This document shows, one piece after another, positions 37,601 through 45,445 of a stretch of DNA of 64,000 bases (positions are counted from its first letter, which is position 1; each line of letters opens with the position of its first letter). The stretch covers positions 1-64,000 of the forward strand of contig NZ_CALDPF010000050.1 of assembly GCF_937912035.1 (NCBI RefSeq), given 5' to 3'. The notes under the pieces were generated by a model that was not told the origin of the DNA, searched no databases, and was given only the letters and a program-made list of their open reading frames with translations. Made by a program: the position numbers and the translations under genes. Origin of the DNA: an uncultured Bacteroides sp. GTDB lineage: Bacteria; Bacteroidota; Bacteroidia; Bacteroidales; Bacteroidaceae.

Positions 37601-37737
37601 TTTATTGTTACAGATATCTGGTTATTAACTTTTGATTGTTTTTGTGCCTCTACTTTTGTAGACATCAAAGTTATAAACAGCACAAATATGCAGAAAGCAA
37701 TTTTATCCACACTTCTTAATATATTTCTAGTATTCAT
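34609..37737 (-). CDS. SusC-like TonB-dependent transporter, atypical plug (pair 2)
   Basis: This 1,042-residue outer-membrane protein has a signal peptide and a carboxypeptidase-D regulatory-like domain (about 42-115: SVTIKVTDEKGEAIPGASVVV). Then come a plug (about 120-260) with GDIYKLG-type barrel strands after it, and the terminal Phe-ending strand (TYTGGLKFTF). It lacks the N-terminal STN domain of the upstream SusC, so it is not expected to signal to FecR. The usual VVVVGYG element before the plug is missing and replaced by SSDDVVSIPYSSTYSRY. The plug still has the VYVIDDIQVD and ESVTLVKDPVTRSLYGP pattern. It is 17 bp downstream of the first susD. Confidence 0.92.
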   Translation of the reverse strand: MNTRNILRSVDKIAFCIFVLFITLMSTKVEAQKQSKVNNQISVTIKVTDEKGEAIPGASVVVGEGLIHATTDVNGELTFVSKPSAVVSVSMLGYEKYSGIVSNLAIRGNIVLSEAAFLKSSDDVVSIPYSSTYSRYATDNLSTLTGNDLSKYPTSDLRNAMTGLLSGYTSSEKDGQPGLHAEEMNATNGITSKVDEYSRGQGVVYVIDDIQVDITEMPLDPEEIESVTLVKDPVTRSLYGPAAQAIMYIRTKRGKVNDRRISVNLEGGISVVDRFPEYTNGVDYARLNNMARVNSGLEPLYSDEAISQYALNDPYNPLYPNVNWRDMMFKNTRSYQRANVSSIGGNRNVQYAAYIGYTGEGDIYKLGRKADYNRLNVRTNLDVRLNDIMKIRFDFAGNISIRHSPNYGSTEDINEFTSLISHVNNNSPVAYPVHIGFSDATGRPMYAISKTYPNNPIGGIEGCGYYSEINRSGIGNVSLDIDFGHLIKGLKSTSYIGFNGSYLTRVGKSEQYAAYYIIPNPEAENGYDTEKVRGETLASGESKLHQYYSVKYTAYERLSYDRTFGNHQLKTGLTMNLSNWVREGYKEPIRQANGIFDLSYILKDKYIFQGVVNYVGSNYYAPKNRYKMFPTFGAAWILSDEKFMKKCEVVDFLKLRAQIGRVGDVTYRTTYKYESNWKSDGADAFGYPGGPSSDWIGNNTSSTSSTQYTTLGNPNLDWIYMDEFTVGGEVMMFDKRLHVDVSYYNRTRKGQIIQPSNYYPSYLGFKVLPYQNFSKTRFHGVEIMASYKDKIGDLNYRIGLNLLRNNALYLKLDEPNYPENEKWYRSKSGKATGDIYGLICTGKYASDEEALNDPVKSSFSTDLKAGDLKYKDMNGDGVINNNDKACIGNSTPKLNYAININLEYKGLELTAVGTGVAGREGLLPSSYYRGGSGENNYSTWVRDNIGGEYPRLTYYKVEHNFQDSSFWLRNMSYFKLQNVELAYNIPSRICDKWGIGGIRVFVRGANLLTISGIKDTDPESMSSGIDVYPLYSTYTGGLKFTF

Positions 37738-37754
37738 ATATTATATTATTTTAA

Positions 37755-39620
37755 TTACCAATATGGATTCAATGAAGTATCAAAATCCTTGAACTGATAA
37801 TACATATTCAGAGTAAAAGGGAAACGATACATAGCATCATGCCATATAGTCATTTGTTTTGTATCTATCAAAGGCAATCTTGTATATCTATACCCTTCCG
37901 GATAAGCTGTTATATCATAATTACCGGAAAGTTTTTCTACATCCATACCATATAATGTTACCCCTCTTTGTTTTGAAGAATCCATCCAACGATTACAGTC
38001 GTAAAAATAATGACCTATAAATGCTAACTCTATACTACGTTCATTTTTTATGCGTTCCCTAAATACATCCTTATTTATAAGATATTCCGGACGAACGTCC
38101 CCCTGTTCTGCACGATCTCGAATAACCATCAATGCTTGATAAGATGTCATACCTCCTTCGACCGAGCCTTCTGGACCTCCTATTTCATTGGCAGCTTCAG
38201 CATAATTAAGATATAATTCGCTAAGCATAAATAAAGGATCTGTAATTTCTTTACTTCCAGTATTTGTCCAATTTATATCGCCAGTCAATCTCTTTTGCAT
38301 GTATCCAGTAAAAGCATATCCTTTAAACTTATCAGAAATAATACAATCCGACTCCAATTTTGTACCATCAGTTTTTATCTGATACCACATATTTATTTTG
38401 TTCTGTATAGATGCGGACTGATGTTTCTTCTTATATACTGTAGGAGCCATATTATAGAATATAGTATGATAAAATCTTTTATCCAATCCTTTATAAGGAG
38501 TCTGTGGATTATATACACCAGCTTCAATTGCTTTATTCCTTTCTTCTTCAGTATTCATTGGAAAAGCCAATTGACCATTTACTGGCGCTATCTCATACCT
38601 ATCTACAAAGTTCTGTGTTGGTAAAATACCCGTGGCATAACCGGTATTATTCATCATCGGCCCTGTCAATAGAGTTGTCATACCCTCGCTCTTAAAATTC
38701 AATTTACCATGTGAATCTGCCCAAATCTGTTCATTTGTATACTTTTTATTATAAGTATTATCAAGCCACTGTTCTATAGGAAGAAGTATATATCCATTAT
38801 CTTCAGCCACTCTTATAGCCTCAAGACTAGCCTTTGCAGCGTCTATCCATAACTGTTGATCGTTATTATTATTATTTAATGGACTGGCAGCATAAAGCAA
38901 AGCTCTTGATTTTAAAGCCAAAGCAGCACATCCGTTAGGCTGATTCAATTTATATGTTGTAGATAAGTTACCTGTTTCTCCAGGTTTAGGATCTCGCCTC
39001 ACCTTATTAGCCTTGACAAAATTCTCATAAGCCAAGTCCATATCTGCCGCTATTGCTTTATAAGTATCAACAGCAGACAATCTTGGCATATCAAAATCAT
39101 CATCAGAAGCTAATGGTTCATACATATATGGCATGCCTCCCCACATACGACATAACTGGAAATACGCATATCCTCTGAAAAAGTATGCCTGAGCAAGCAA
39201 ATCATATATTTCTTCCTCGCTTATGGCATTTTCCACTCTGTCGATATTGGCAATAACATTGTTACATATACGTATTGATACAAAACTCTCTTTAAAAATA
39301 GGACGACGTTCTGATATAAGTATACTAACTCCTTCTTTCCAATTTCCATTAATTACACTTCTTGCATATCCAGCACCATTTTCTGCTGCATCTGTCAATT
39401 CTTCAAATGACCATTTTGATCCCCATTTACTAAGATAAAGAGGATTTCCATTTCTCATTTTTGAATAAACAGGATTAAAATAGGCTCTAATATTATTCAT
39501 ATCTGTAAAAACTTCCTCTTCCTTAAGATTGGCATCCGGTGATATATTGAGAAAATCCGTACAAGATGATGTTATAGAAACTATTATTCCATATAATAAC
39601 AATTTATATATTTTTTTCAT
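37755..39620 (-). CDS. SusD-like surface glycan-binding lipoprotein (pair 1)
   Basis: The 621-residue lipoprotein (Cys20 in ITSSCTDFLNISPD) shows the SusD start, the helix LLAQAYFFRGYAYFQLCRMWGGMPY, and the C-terminal IKNERSIELAFIGHYFYDCNRW typical of the family. It lies 12 bp after the STN-type susC. Its mature N-terminus reads DANLKEEEVFTDMNNIRAYFNPVY, a frequent SusD beginning. The protein would capture oligosaccharides and close over the SusC barrel during TonB-driven import. Confidence 0.93.
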   Translation of the reverse strand: MKKIYKLLLYGIIVSITSSCTDFLNISPDANLKEEEVFTDMNNIRAYFNPVYSKMRNGNPLYLSKWGSKWSFEELTDAAENGAGYARSVINGNWKEGVSILISERRPIFKESFVSIRICNNVIANIDRVENAISEEEIYDLLAQAYFFRGYAYFQLCRMWGGMPYMYEPLASDDDFDMPRLSAVDTYKAIAADMDLAYENFVKANKVRRDPKPGETGNLSTTYKLNQPNGCAALALKSRALLYAASPLNNNNNDQQLWIDAAKASLEAIRVAEDNGYILLPIEQWLDNTYNKKYTNEQIWADSHGKLNFKSEGMTTLLTGPMMNNTGYATGILPTQNFVDRYEIAPVNGQLAFPMNTEEERNKAIEAGVYNPQTPYKGLDKRFYHTIFYNMAPTVYKKKHQSASIQNKINMWYQIKTDGTKLESDCIISDKFKGYAFTGYMQKRLTGDINWTNTGSKEITDPLFMLSELYLNYAEAANEIGGPEGSVEGGMTSYQALMVIRDRAEQGDVRPEYLINKDVFRERIKNERSIELAFIGHYFYDCNRWMDSSKQRGVTLYGMDVEKLSGNYDITAYPEGYRYTRLPLIDTKQMTIWHDAMYRFPFTLNMYYQFKDFDTSLNPYW

Positions 39621-39632
39621 AATCGTAATTAT

Positions 39633-42600
39633 TTAGAAGTCCATATTAAAACCAATTCTAGCACTTGCCATTTGAGGATATGTACCCTCTTTATATAACT
39701 TAGATTCAGGATCTCCCATAGGTAATTCAGTAAACATCAACAGATTAGTTCCATCAACAAAGACATTAAAATTGTTCATTCCTAATACTTTCTTCAGAAA
39801 TTTAGATTTTACATTATAAGCAAGCCTTATTTCCTTCAATTTTATATAATTTGCTCTTACCCATGAAAAACCCTGTATACCTAACTCAAAACCGTCATAA
39901 TCATCTCCACCAGCAAATGACAAACTCGCAGCTCCCATACCATGATGAGTAGCATCATGATTATCAGGTCTCCAATAATCAACCTGATTCTCATGCATGA
40001 CAACCTCAGTAGAAAAGAATTCTTTAAAGAATGCGGAATTATATAAAACATATTTTCCTATGTTCCCATACCAAACCATACTCATAGAAAAATTCTTATA
40101 TTTCAATCCTCCTGTCAATGAAAATGAGCAAGGAGCATAATTACTCCCTTTTATTGAAAAAACATCCAAATTATCAATAACACCATCCGAATTATAATCA
40201 ATATATTTATATCCACCTGTAGTAGCCATATACTTACTAATGCTTGTACTAGGATAAATATGAGATTCATCTATTGAATTAAAGAAATTACCGTCAATCG
40301 TAATCTGTCCGCTATTTCTTCCGCCATAGGCCTTACCTGCTATTTTCTGGTACTCAGGAGCATATGGTAGATCATCCTTACTTAGAATACGGTTTTCTGT
40401 AAATCCTGCCATAGCCTGAATATTATAATCAAGACCGTATGTTGTATGTTTTCTATAACCGACTTCAATTTCCATACCATGCTTCTTCATACTTCCAATG
40501 TTAAGATCTTTGAATGAAGTTCCCACAAATATATTATAACGAGGACTTAACAACATTTTGTCACGCTTTTCCTGATATAAATCCAAGCCCAATGTTAGTT
40601 CATTGTTAAGAAAGCTCATCTCAATACCAATATCCTGCTTACGTGCTTCTTCCCATTGAGCATGAAGATTAGGAATCTTGTCTTCAGTAATATTACTACC
40701 ATTTTTAGAATATTCACTAATATAAAGCCAACGGTTTGCCGACGCATCACTACCGACAAGTCCATCCGAATACCTTACTTTGAATTTATTTATCCATGGA
40801 AAAGCCTTTTTGAAAAACTTTTCCTGCGAAATGACCCATCCTATTGCAAAAGAAGGGAAAAGTCCGAATCTGTTTGATGGAGCAAATTTCTCACTTCCTG
40901 TATATCCTACATTAAATTCAAAAAGATAACGTTTACCGTAATCGTATGTAGCACGCCCAACCCATGATTCATACAGATAAGGATAACCAGCACCTATATG
41001 GTTTATATCACGGTTCATAAGAGCAAGTCCTGTTACATTATGTTTACCAAAAGAACGGTCGTATCTCAAAGAAAACTCATAATGCAAAGCTTTATTAAAA
41101 CTGCCAAGTCCACCTACACCAAGATTGGGATTCTCAACCTCATGATAATAGAAATCTCCTTCACCCTGCATTTTCCACGGATTTTGATCTGTTCCTATTC
41201 TTTCAGGATAAAAAGTCCAAAATTTCTGATTGTATGAAGAAGTAAGTGATGTATGTGTATAATATGTATTAAATGCTACCTTTGCCTGTAAAGACAATCC
41301 TTTGGTTATAAAATCAAGTTTTTGGTTCAGTACCAAGTCTGTAAACAGTTTCATTGAATTAGTCTGATTGAAATTCCCTAAATGTAAGATTGAATAAGGA
41401 TTCTGATTTTTTACTGGGAAAGGAGCCATATCTGGTGATACTAACCTTATTCCATGTGCGTCAGGATAATACAAATCAGGAAATTCTTCAAGCATCCAAG
41501 CTGGATAATAAGCAGGATAATTCACACTGGAAGTAGAAAATACACTCCTCCAAGGGGAAGAACCTGGAGATTTATTAATAGAGATATCACCTCCAACCTT
41601 TAATTGTAATTTTGTAGATTTAGTAAGTTTGAAATCAAGATTAGTACGATAGTTAAATCTTCTATAATCAAAATTTGCATCATGATACTTATTATTTCCC
41701 TGATATGCAGTAAATAAGGAAGATTCTCTCATGAAACCAATAGAACTAAAATAATTTACAAATTCTGTACCTCCACTTAAATTTGCATTTGCATTTGTGA
41801 CATTAGCAAAATTATTAGTAAGTTCATCAAGCCAGTCTACGTCTGGATACATAATAGCTTCCAACGGAGAAGAAGGATTAACATATTTTTGAATTGTAGA
41901 CTGAGAAACAAGTTGTTCATATTTCTCAGAATTCATCAACTGTTCATTATAAGCATTCAATACTGTTCCTGCATCCACATGTTTTGGTAACTTTGTTGCC
42001 CACGAAATACCATGATTAAAAGAAATTTTAAATTTAGGATTACCTATTTTTCCTTCTTTTGTAGTGACAATTATAACACCATTGGCTCCACGAGCACCAA
42101 ATACAGCAGTAGCAGAAGCATCTTTTAATACTGAAATTGTTTCTATTTCATTCGGATCAAGATCCGTGAAATCACGTTCAATACCATCTACCAATACCAA
42201 CGGTTTACTTCCATTCCAACTTGATATACCACGAATTATGATCTCCGCATCATTTTTACCAGGTTGTCCACTTGTCTGCATAGTCATAACTCCTGACAAC
42301 TTTCCTGTTATTGCATTAGTAATATTAGGTGTTCCTGAATTAACCAAATCTTCACTACCTACTTGAGAAATCGCTCCTACAACACTTTCTTTTTTCTGAG
42401 TTCCATATCCAACAACGACAACCTCATCAAGTTGCTCTACATCCTCGGACATCACCAAACTTACAAACCTTCTGTTACCCACAACTTCCTCCTTATTGGA
42501 ATATCCCAAAAAAGAGAATTGCAACACATCTTTATTACTTGAAACATTAATCACATAATTTCCATCAAAATCAGTAATTGTTCCAGACGATGAACCTTTA

Positions 42601-43070
42601 ACCATGACTGTCGCTCCAATTACAGGTTCTCCATTTTCATCTATCACTCGTCCGCGAACTTCTATTTTTGCGTCCTTATCCTTAGTAAAAACCTTAGTTT
42701 GCTTTTCTGTTCTCTTTGCTACATATATCTGTTTGCCATCCATAGAAAAGGTTAAACCTGTATCCTTAAATACACTATTCAACAATTCTGCTGTTAACTC
42801 AACAGACTTTACAGATATAGAAGCTTTCTGTTTTAAATCCAAATTAGAAGGATAAAAAAAAGAACAATTACTTTTCTCTTCTATAGCCAAGAATATTTTT
42901 TCCAAGGGCTGATTTTTGATATTTAAAGTCAGAATAATTTTTTCATCATTATTATGTACGACTTCTGCCGCCGACAAGGTAAAGCCGGACGGAACAATAG
43001 CAAATACAGCAAAACTATAAATATACCTAAATATTAACCGATTTAATCCATTGTATATTTTTTTCCTCAT
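39633..43070 (-). CDS. SusC-like TonB-dependent transporter with STN signalling domain (pair 1)
   Basis: A 1,145-residue outer-membrane transporter. After the signal region come an STN (secretin/TonB short) domain at about 44-117 (LNIKNQPLEKIFLAIEEKSN) and a carboxypeptidase-D regulatory-like domain at about 133-210 (GRVIDENGEPVIGATVMVKG). Next is the VVVVGYGTQKK element, then a plug with LVDGIERDFTDLDPNEIETI and LKDASATAVFGARGANGVI, then the barrel ending RIGFNMDF. The STN domain contacts the periplasmic part of FecR-type anti-sigma factors, so this transporter is the sensor for the ECF switch encoded directly upstream. The start follows a 271-bp leader holding a terminator, a hairpin and a short palindrome. 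Confidence 0.95.
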   Translation of the reverse strand: MRKKIYNGLNRLIFRYIYSFAVFAIVPSGFTLSAAEVVHNNDEKIILTLNIKNQPLEKIFLAIEEKSNCSFFYPSNLDLKQKASISVKSVELTAELLNSVFKDTGLTFSMDGKQIYVAKRTEKQTKVFTKDKDAKIEVRGRVIDENGEPVIGATVMVKGSSSGTITDFDGNYVINVSSNKDVLQFSFLGYSNKEEVVGNRRFVSLVMSEDVEQLDEVVVVGYGTQKKESVVGAISQVGSEDLVNSGTPNITNAITGKLSGVMTMQTSGQPGKNDAEIIIRGISSWNGSKPLVLVDGIERDFTDLDPNEIETISVLKDASATAVFGARGANGVIIVTTKEGKIGNPKFKISFNHGISWATKLPKHVDAGTVLNAYNEQLMNSEKYEQLVSQSTIQKYVNPSSPLEAIMYPDVDWLDELTNNFANVTNANANLSGGTEFVNYFSSIGFMRESSLFTAYQGNNKYHDANFDYRRFNYRTNLDFKLTKSTKLQLKVGGDISINKSPGSSPWRSVFSTSSVNYPAYYPAWMLEEFPDLYYPDAHGIRLVSPDMAPFPVKNQNPYSILHLGNFNQTNSMKLFTDLVLNQKLDFITKGLSLQAKVAFNTYYTHTSLTSSYNQKFWTFYPERIGTDQNPWKMQGEGDFYYHEVENPNLGVGGLGSFNKALHYEFSLRYDRSFGKHNVTGLALMNRDINHIGAGYPYLYESWVGRATYDYGKRYLFEFNVGYTGSEKFAPSNRFGLFPSFAIGWVISQEKFFKKAFPWINKFKVRYSDGLVGSDASANRWLYISEYSKNGSNITEDKIPNLHAQWEEARKQDIGIEMSFLNNELTLGLDLYQEKRDKMLLSPRYNIFVGTSFKDLNIGSMKKHGMEIEVGYRKHTTYGLDYNIQAMAGFTENRILSKDDLPYAPEYQKIAGKAYGGRNSGQITIDGNFFNSIDESHIYPSTSISKYMATTGGYKYIDYNSDGVIDNLDVFSIKGSNYAPCSFSLTGGLKYKNFSMSMVWYGNIGKYVLYNSAFFKEFFSTEVVMHENQVDYWRPDNHDATHHGMGAASLSFAGGDDYDGFELGIQGFSWVRANYIKLKEIRLAYNVKSKFLKKVLGMNNFNVFVDGTNLLMFTELPMGDPESKLYKEGTYPQMASARIGFNMDF

Positions 43071-43091
43071 ATATTTGTAACGATTATAAGT

Positions 43092-43103
43092 TTAACATGT
43101 TAA
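43092..43103. promoter_or_regulatory. 12-bp perfect palindrome upstream of the STN-type susC
   Basis: The sequence TTAACATGTTAA reads the same on both strands and ends 22 bp before the susC start codon. It may overlap the ribosome-binding region or an operator; in AT-rich DNA a chance origin is possible. Confidence 0.3.
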
Positions 43104-43126
43104 TGTTAATTATCTATTCAATGAGA

Positions 43127-43154
43127 CCGAGTGAATATTGCAGTATTCTCTCGG
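43127..43154 (-). promoter_or_regulatory. Hairpin in the susC leader
   Basis: An 11-bp stem with one mismatch (43,127-43,137 and 43,144-43,154) has a 6-nt loop and lies 57-84 bp before the susC start. On the plus strand it is followed by TTTTCTGTTTT, which looks like a terminator, but no plus-strand gene precedes it. In the susC mRNA leader it could affect translation or stability. Confidence 0.4.
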
Positions 43155-43281
43155 TTTTCTGTTTTAAGGTTTCATGTTTTCATATCTCAGTTTATTAAAA
43201 GGTTAATAATTAAAATTCGCTCACTCATAAATATGAACGTATTTGTTCATTTCTTATACTCACATTTTCTTTATTTTTTTC

Positions 43282-43311
43282 AAAAAAAAAAGGAAACACC
43301 GAAATGTTTCC
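43282..43311 (-). terminator. Rho-independent terminator after fecR
   Basis: A 7-bp stem (43,292-43,298 with 43,305-43,311) and a 6-nt loop are followed on the minus strand by ten consecutive T residues. It lies 31 bp beyond the fecR stop codon, so the sigma/anti-sigma genes probably form their own transcript apart from susC. Confidence 0.75.
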
Positions 43312-43341
43312 TCTATATTGTTATATATAAATTACTTATAA

Positions 43342-44631
43342 TCAAAATTTTATACAGTATAAGTTATTACCTTTCTTATCAAATTTTATAGGTAGAAAAC
43401 CTCCTAGACTTTTCAAAGCTTCATCAAATGTCGGTTTAATTTCAAGTCTTCCAGTATATAAATTATTTTCTGCAAAATCTTCGGACAAGTTATAATTTAC
43501 ATTAACACCATAATATTTCGCCAAATCGGACAAAATATAAATAATAGATTTTTGATCATAATACAAAACACCGTTAATCCAACATATATAATTTTTCACA
43601 TCAACAGTCTCAACAGTGGCATCACCATCATGTATATTATATTTCTGAGAGGGAGTCAATACTACAGTCGATTCCGCCTCTTCGTGTTTTCCTACTGAAA
43701 CAGAACCAGAAACAAGCACCACACTTTCATTTTGTTCATCTGAATATGAAGACACATTGAATTTTGTACCCAGTACTCTGACATCCATTCCTTTTGTCCT
43801 TACATAAAATGGTTTTCCTTTATCTGGAGCAACCTCTATATAAATTTCACCATCAACAAATATTTCCCTTTTATCCGAAGAAAAAGATTTTGGATAAACG
43901 ACTCTTGTACCTGAGTTGACCCACAAATTTGACCCATCAGCCAACACTAATTTACTTCTTTTACCCCTTGGAGTTATCAACTCATTATATTGCGCAACAC
44001 TTTCCTTTTCTACATACTTTTCTTTCTTTTCTTCTTTACCAATAGATATCGTTTCCGATGATTTACTATAATTAATAACACTTTCATCTTCTTTCATACT
44101 GATTTTTCTGTCATCAGAAAGCAATAGTACTATTTCATCACTTACCTTCTCTTCAGATTGCTTACTATTCATGGCAAAAGTCATTATATCCAATTTATCC
44201 TTTTCTGAATAATAATTGATATAGGCCTTGTATCCAACCAAACACAATAAAAAGAAAGATGCCGCAATACCTATAATTTTGAATATGTTAAGAGTCAACA
44301 ATCTACGCTTATCCACTTCACAAAATGACATCAATATCTCTTTCTCAAGATTACCAATCTCGTCATCGGACAGTCTAACATCATCCGTGTCATTACTAAT
44401 AGATTTAATATATTCGCAAGCAGCCCTATATTCATCAACTCGTTTCATTATTATTAGCTCATTTTTCCAAAAAGCCTCCGACTCTTCTGTAGGATTGTTG
44501 ACAGATTCTATGAAATATGAATCATGAAGAAAATCTTCAAACCCATAATCAACATATTTATTTCTTAATGTTTCTTCCATATATCTACCGTTTTCATTAA
44601 AAGAACGAAAAATAGGTGGATTTATACCCAT
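43342..44631 (-). CDS. FecR-family anti-sigma factor
   Basis: The protein has a cytoplasmic N-terminal sigma-binding region, one transmembrane segment at about residues 114-136 (LNIFKIIGIAASFFLLCLVGY), and a periplasmic FecR domain (LITPRGKRSKLVLADGSNLWVNSGTRVVYP, then GEIYIEVAPDKGKPFYVRT). A C-terminal DUF4974-type domain (LYTGRLEIKPTFDEALKSLGG) binds the STN domain of the cognate SusC. The longest frame starts 15 bp after the sigma factor stop; an ATG at 44,580 would remove 17 residues and is also plausible. It holds the ECF sigma factor inactive until the STN-type transporter senses its glycan. Confidence 0.92.
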   Translation of the reverse strand: MGINPPIFRSFNENGRYMEETLRNKYVDYGFEDFLHDSYFIESVNNPTEESEAFWKNELIIMKRVDEYRAACEYIKSISNDTDDVRLSDDEIGNLEKEILMSFCEVDKRRLLTLNIFKIIGIAASFFLLCLVGYKAYINYYSEKDKLDIMTFAMNSKQSEEKVSDEIVLLLSDDRKISMKEDESVINYSKSSETISIGKEEKKEKYVEKESVAQYNELITPRGKRSKLVLADGSNLWVNSGTRVVYPKSFSSDKREIFVDGEIYIEVAPDKGKPFYVRTKGMDVRVLGTKFNVSSYSDEQNESVVLVSGSVSVGKHEEAESTVVLTPSQKYNIHDGDATVETVDVKNYICWINGVLYYDQKSIIYILSDLAKYYGVNVNYNLSEDFAENNLYTGRLEIKPTFDEALKSLGGFLPIKFDKKGNNLYCIKF

Positions 44632-44646
44632 ATTATTCTATTAATA

Positions 44647-45198
44647 TTAGTTAAGATACTCATTCCTACCTCTTTTTATAACTCTATGTATAAGATTATC
44701 CACAGACTGATATTTCATATCCATCGCCACCGCTATATCCTTTATACTCATATTTTCCACAAACCGCATCCGGATAATTTTACGTTGATGAGGATTTAAC
44801 ATTTCCATAAACTCTCTTAAACATTTAGATTTACATATATTTAATTCTTTATTCACATACTCTTCCTCAATATCGAATCCTTCAGACGAGTCAATTTCCG
44901 TTGGTTCTAAAGAAGAATTAAATTTAACTGTCCTACGCAACTCATCTATTATGATATTTTTCAAAACTATATGTAAATAAATCTTTACATTCGTTACTTT
45001 AGATATTTTTCCTCTGTTCTTATAAATTTTGAGAAAAGCCTCATGAATACAGTCTTTCACCAACTCTCTGTCATCCGTAAACTGTATTCCAAACCTAAAA
45101 AGGTTTTGTACATATCTACGATATAACATAGAAAAAGCTTCCTTGTCGCCAGACAAGAAATTTTTCCAAATTATAATATCATCATTCTCTTCCCCCAT
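44647..45198 (-). CDS. ECF-type RNA polymerase sigma factor of the PUL
   Basis: I start at the ATG at 45198 (MGEENDDIIIWKNFLSGDKEAF), the usual N-terminus of Bacteroidetes SigW/FecI-type factors; the frame extends to 45231. Region 2 is LYRRYVQNLFRFGIQFTDDRELVKDCIHEAFLKIY, given here in continuous segments with its conserved Asp-Cys-Ile-His-Glu promoter-melting helix. Region 4 is LNPHQRKIIRMRF to SIKDIAVAMDMKYQSVDNLIHRVIKRGR, the -35 binding helix-turn-helix. It directly precedes fecR and would activate the PUL on release. In B. theta such ECF/anti-sigma pairs govern many host-glycan loci. Confidence 0.93.
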   Translation of the reverse strand: MGEENDDIIIWKNFLSGDKEAFSMLYRRYVQNLFRFGIQFTDDRELVKDCIHEAFLKIYKNRGKISKVTNVKIYLHIVLKNIIIDELRRTVKFNSSLEPTEIDSSEGFDIEEEYVNKELNICKSKCLREFMEMLNPHQRKIIRMRFVENMSIKDIAVAMDMKYQSVDNLIHRVIKRGRNEYLN

Positions 45199-45365
45199 AA
45201 ATTTACAATTGTAACATAGAATAGAACTCAACTATTTATTTTTAGGTTAATAAACATCAAGTTGCAATTATCGGGAAAAAAAATAAATAAAACAAGTTAA
45301 AAACACATTTTTAATAAAACATTCTATATTCAGAAGACAAATTCGCTCTAATAATACTTATCAAA

Positions 45366-45425
45366 AAACGCCTTGTCATTTGATTTAAAATAACAGTTCA
45401 TTTAAAATCAAATGACAAGGCGTTT
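45366..45425 (-). terminator. Strong hairpin terminator after the GH51 gene
   Basis: Two perfectly complementary 21-nt arms (45,366-45,386 and 45,405-45,425) enclose an 18-nt loop. The minus-strand 3' side runs into six T residues (complement of 45,363-45,368). It lies 21 bp beyond the GH51 stop and isolates that gene from the ECF sigma gene, whose start is about 170 bp further on. Because it is a near palindrome it would also fold on the plus strand. Confidence 0.85.
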
Positions 45426-45445
45426 ATTTAAAACCTCTACAACCT

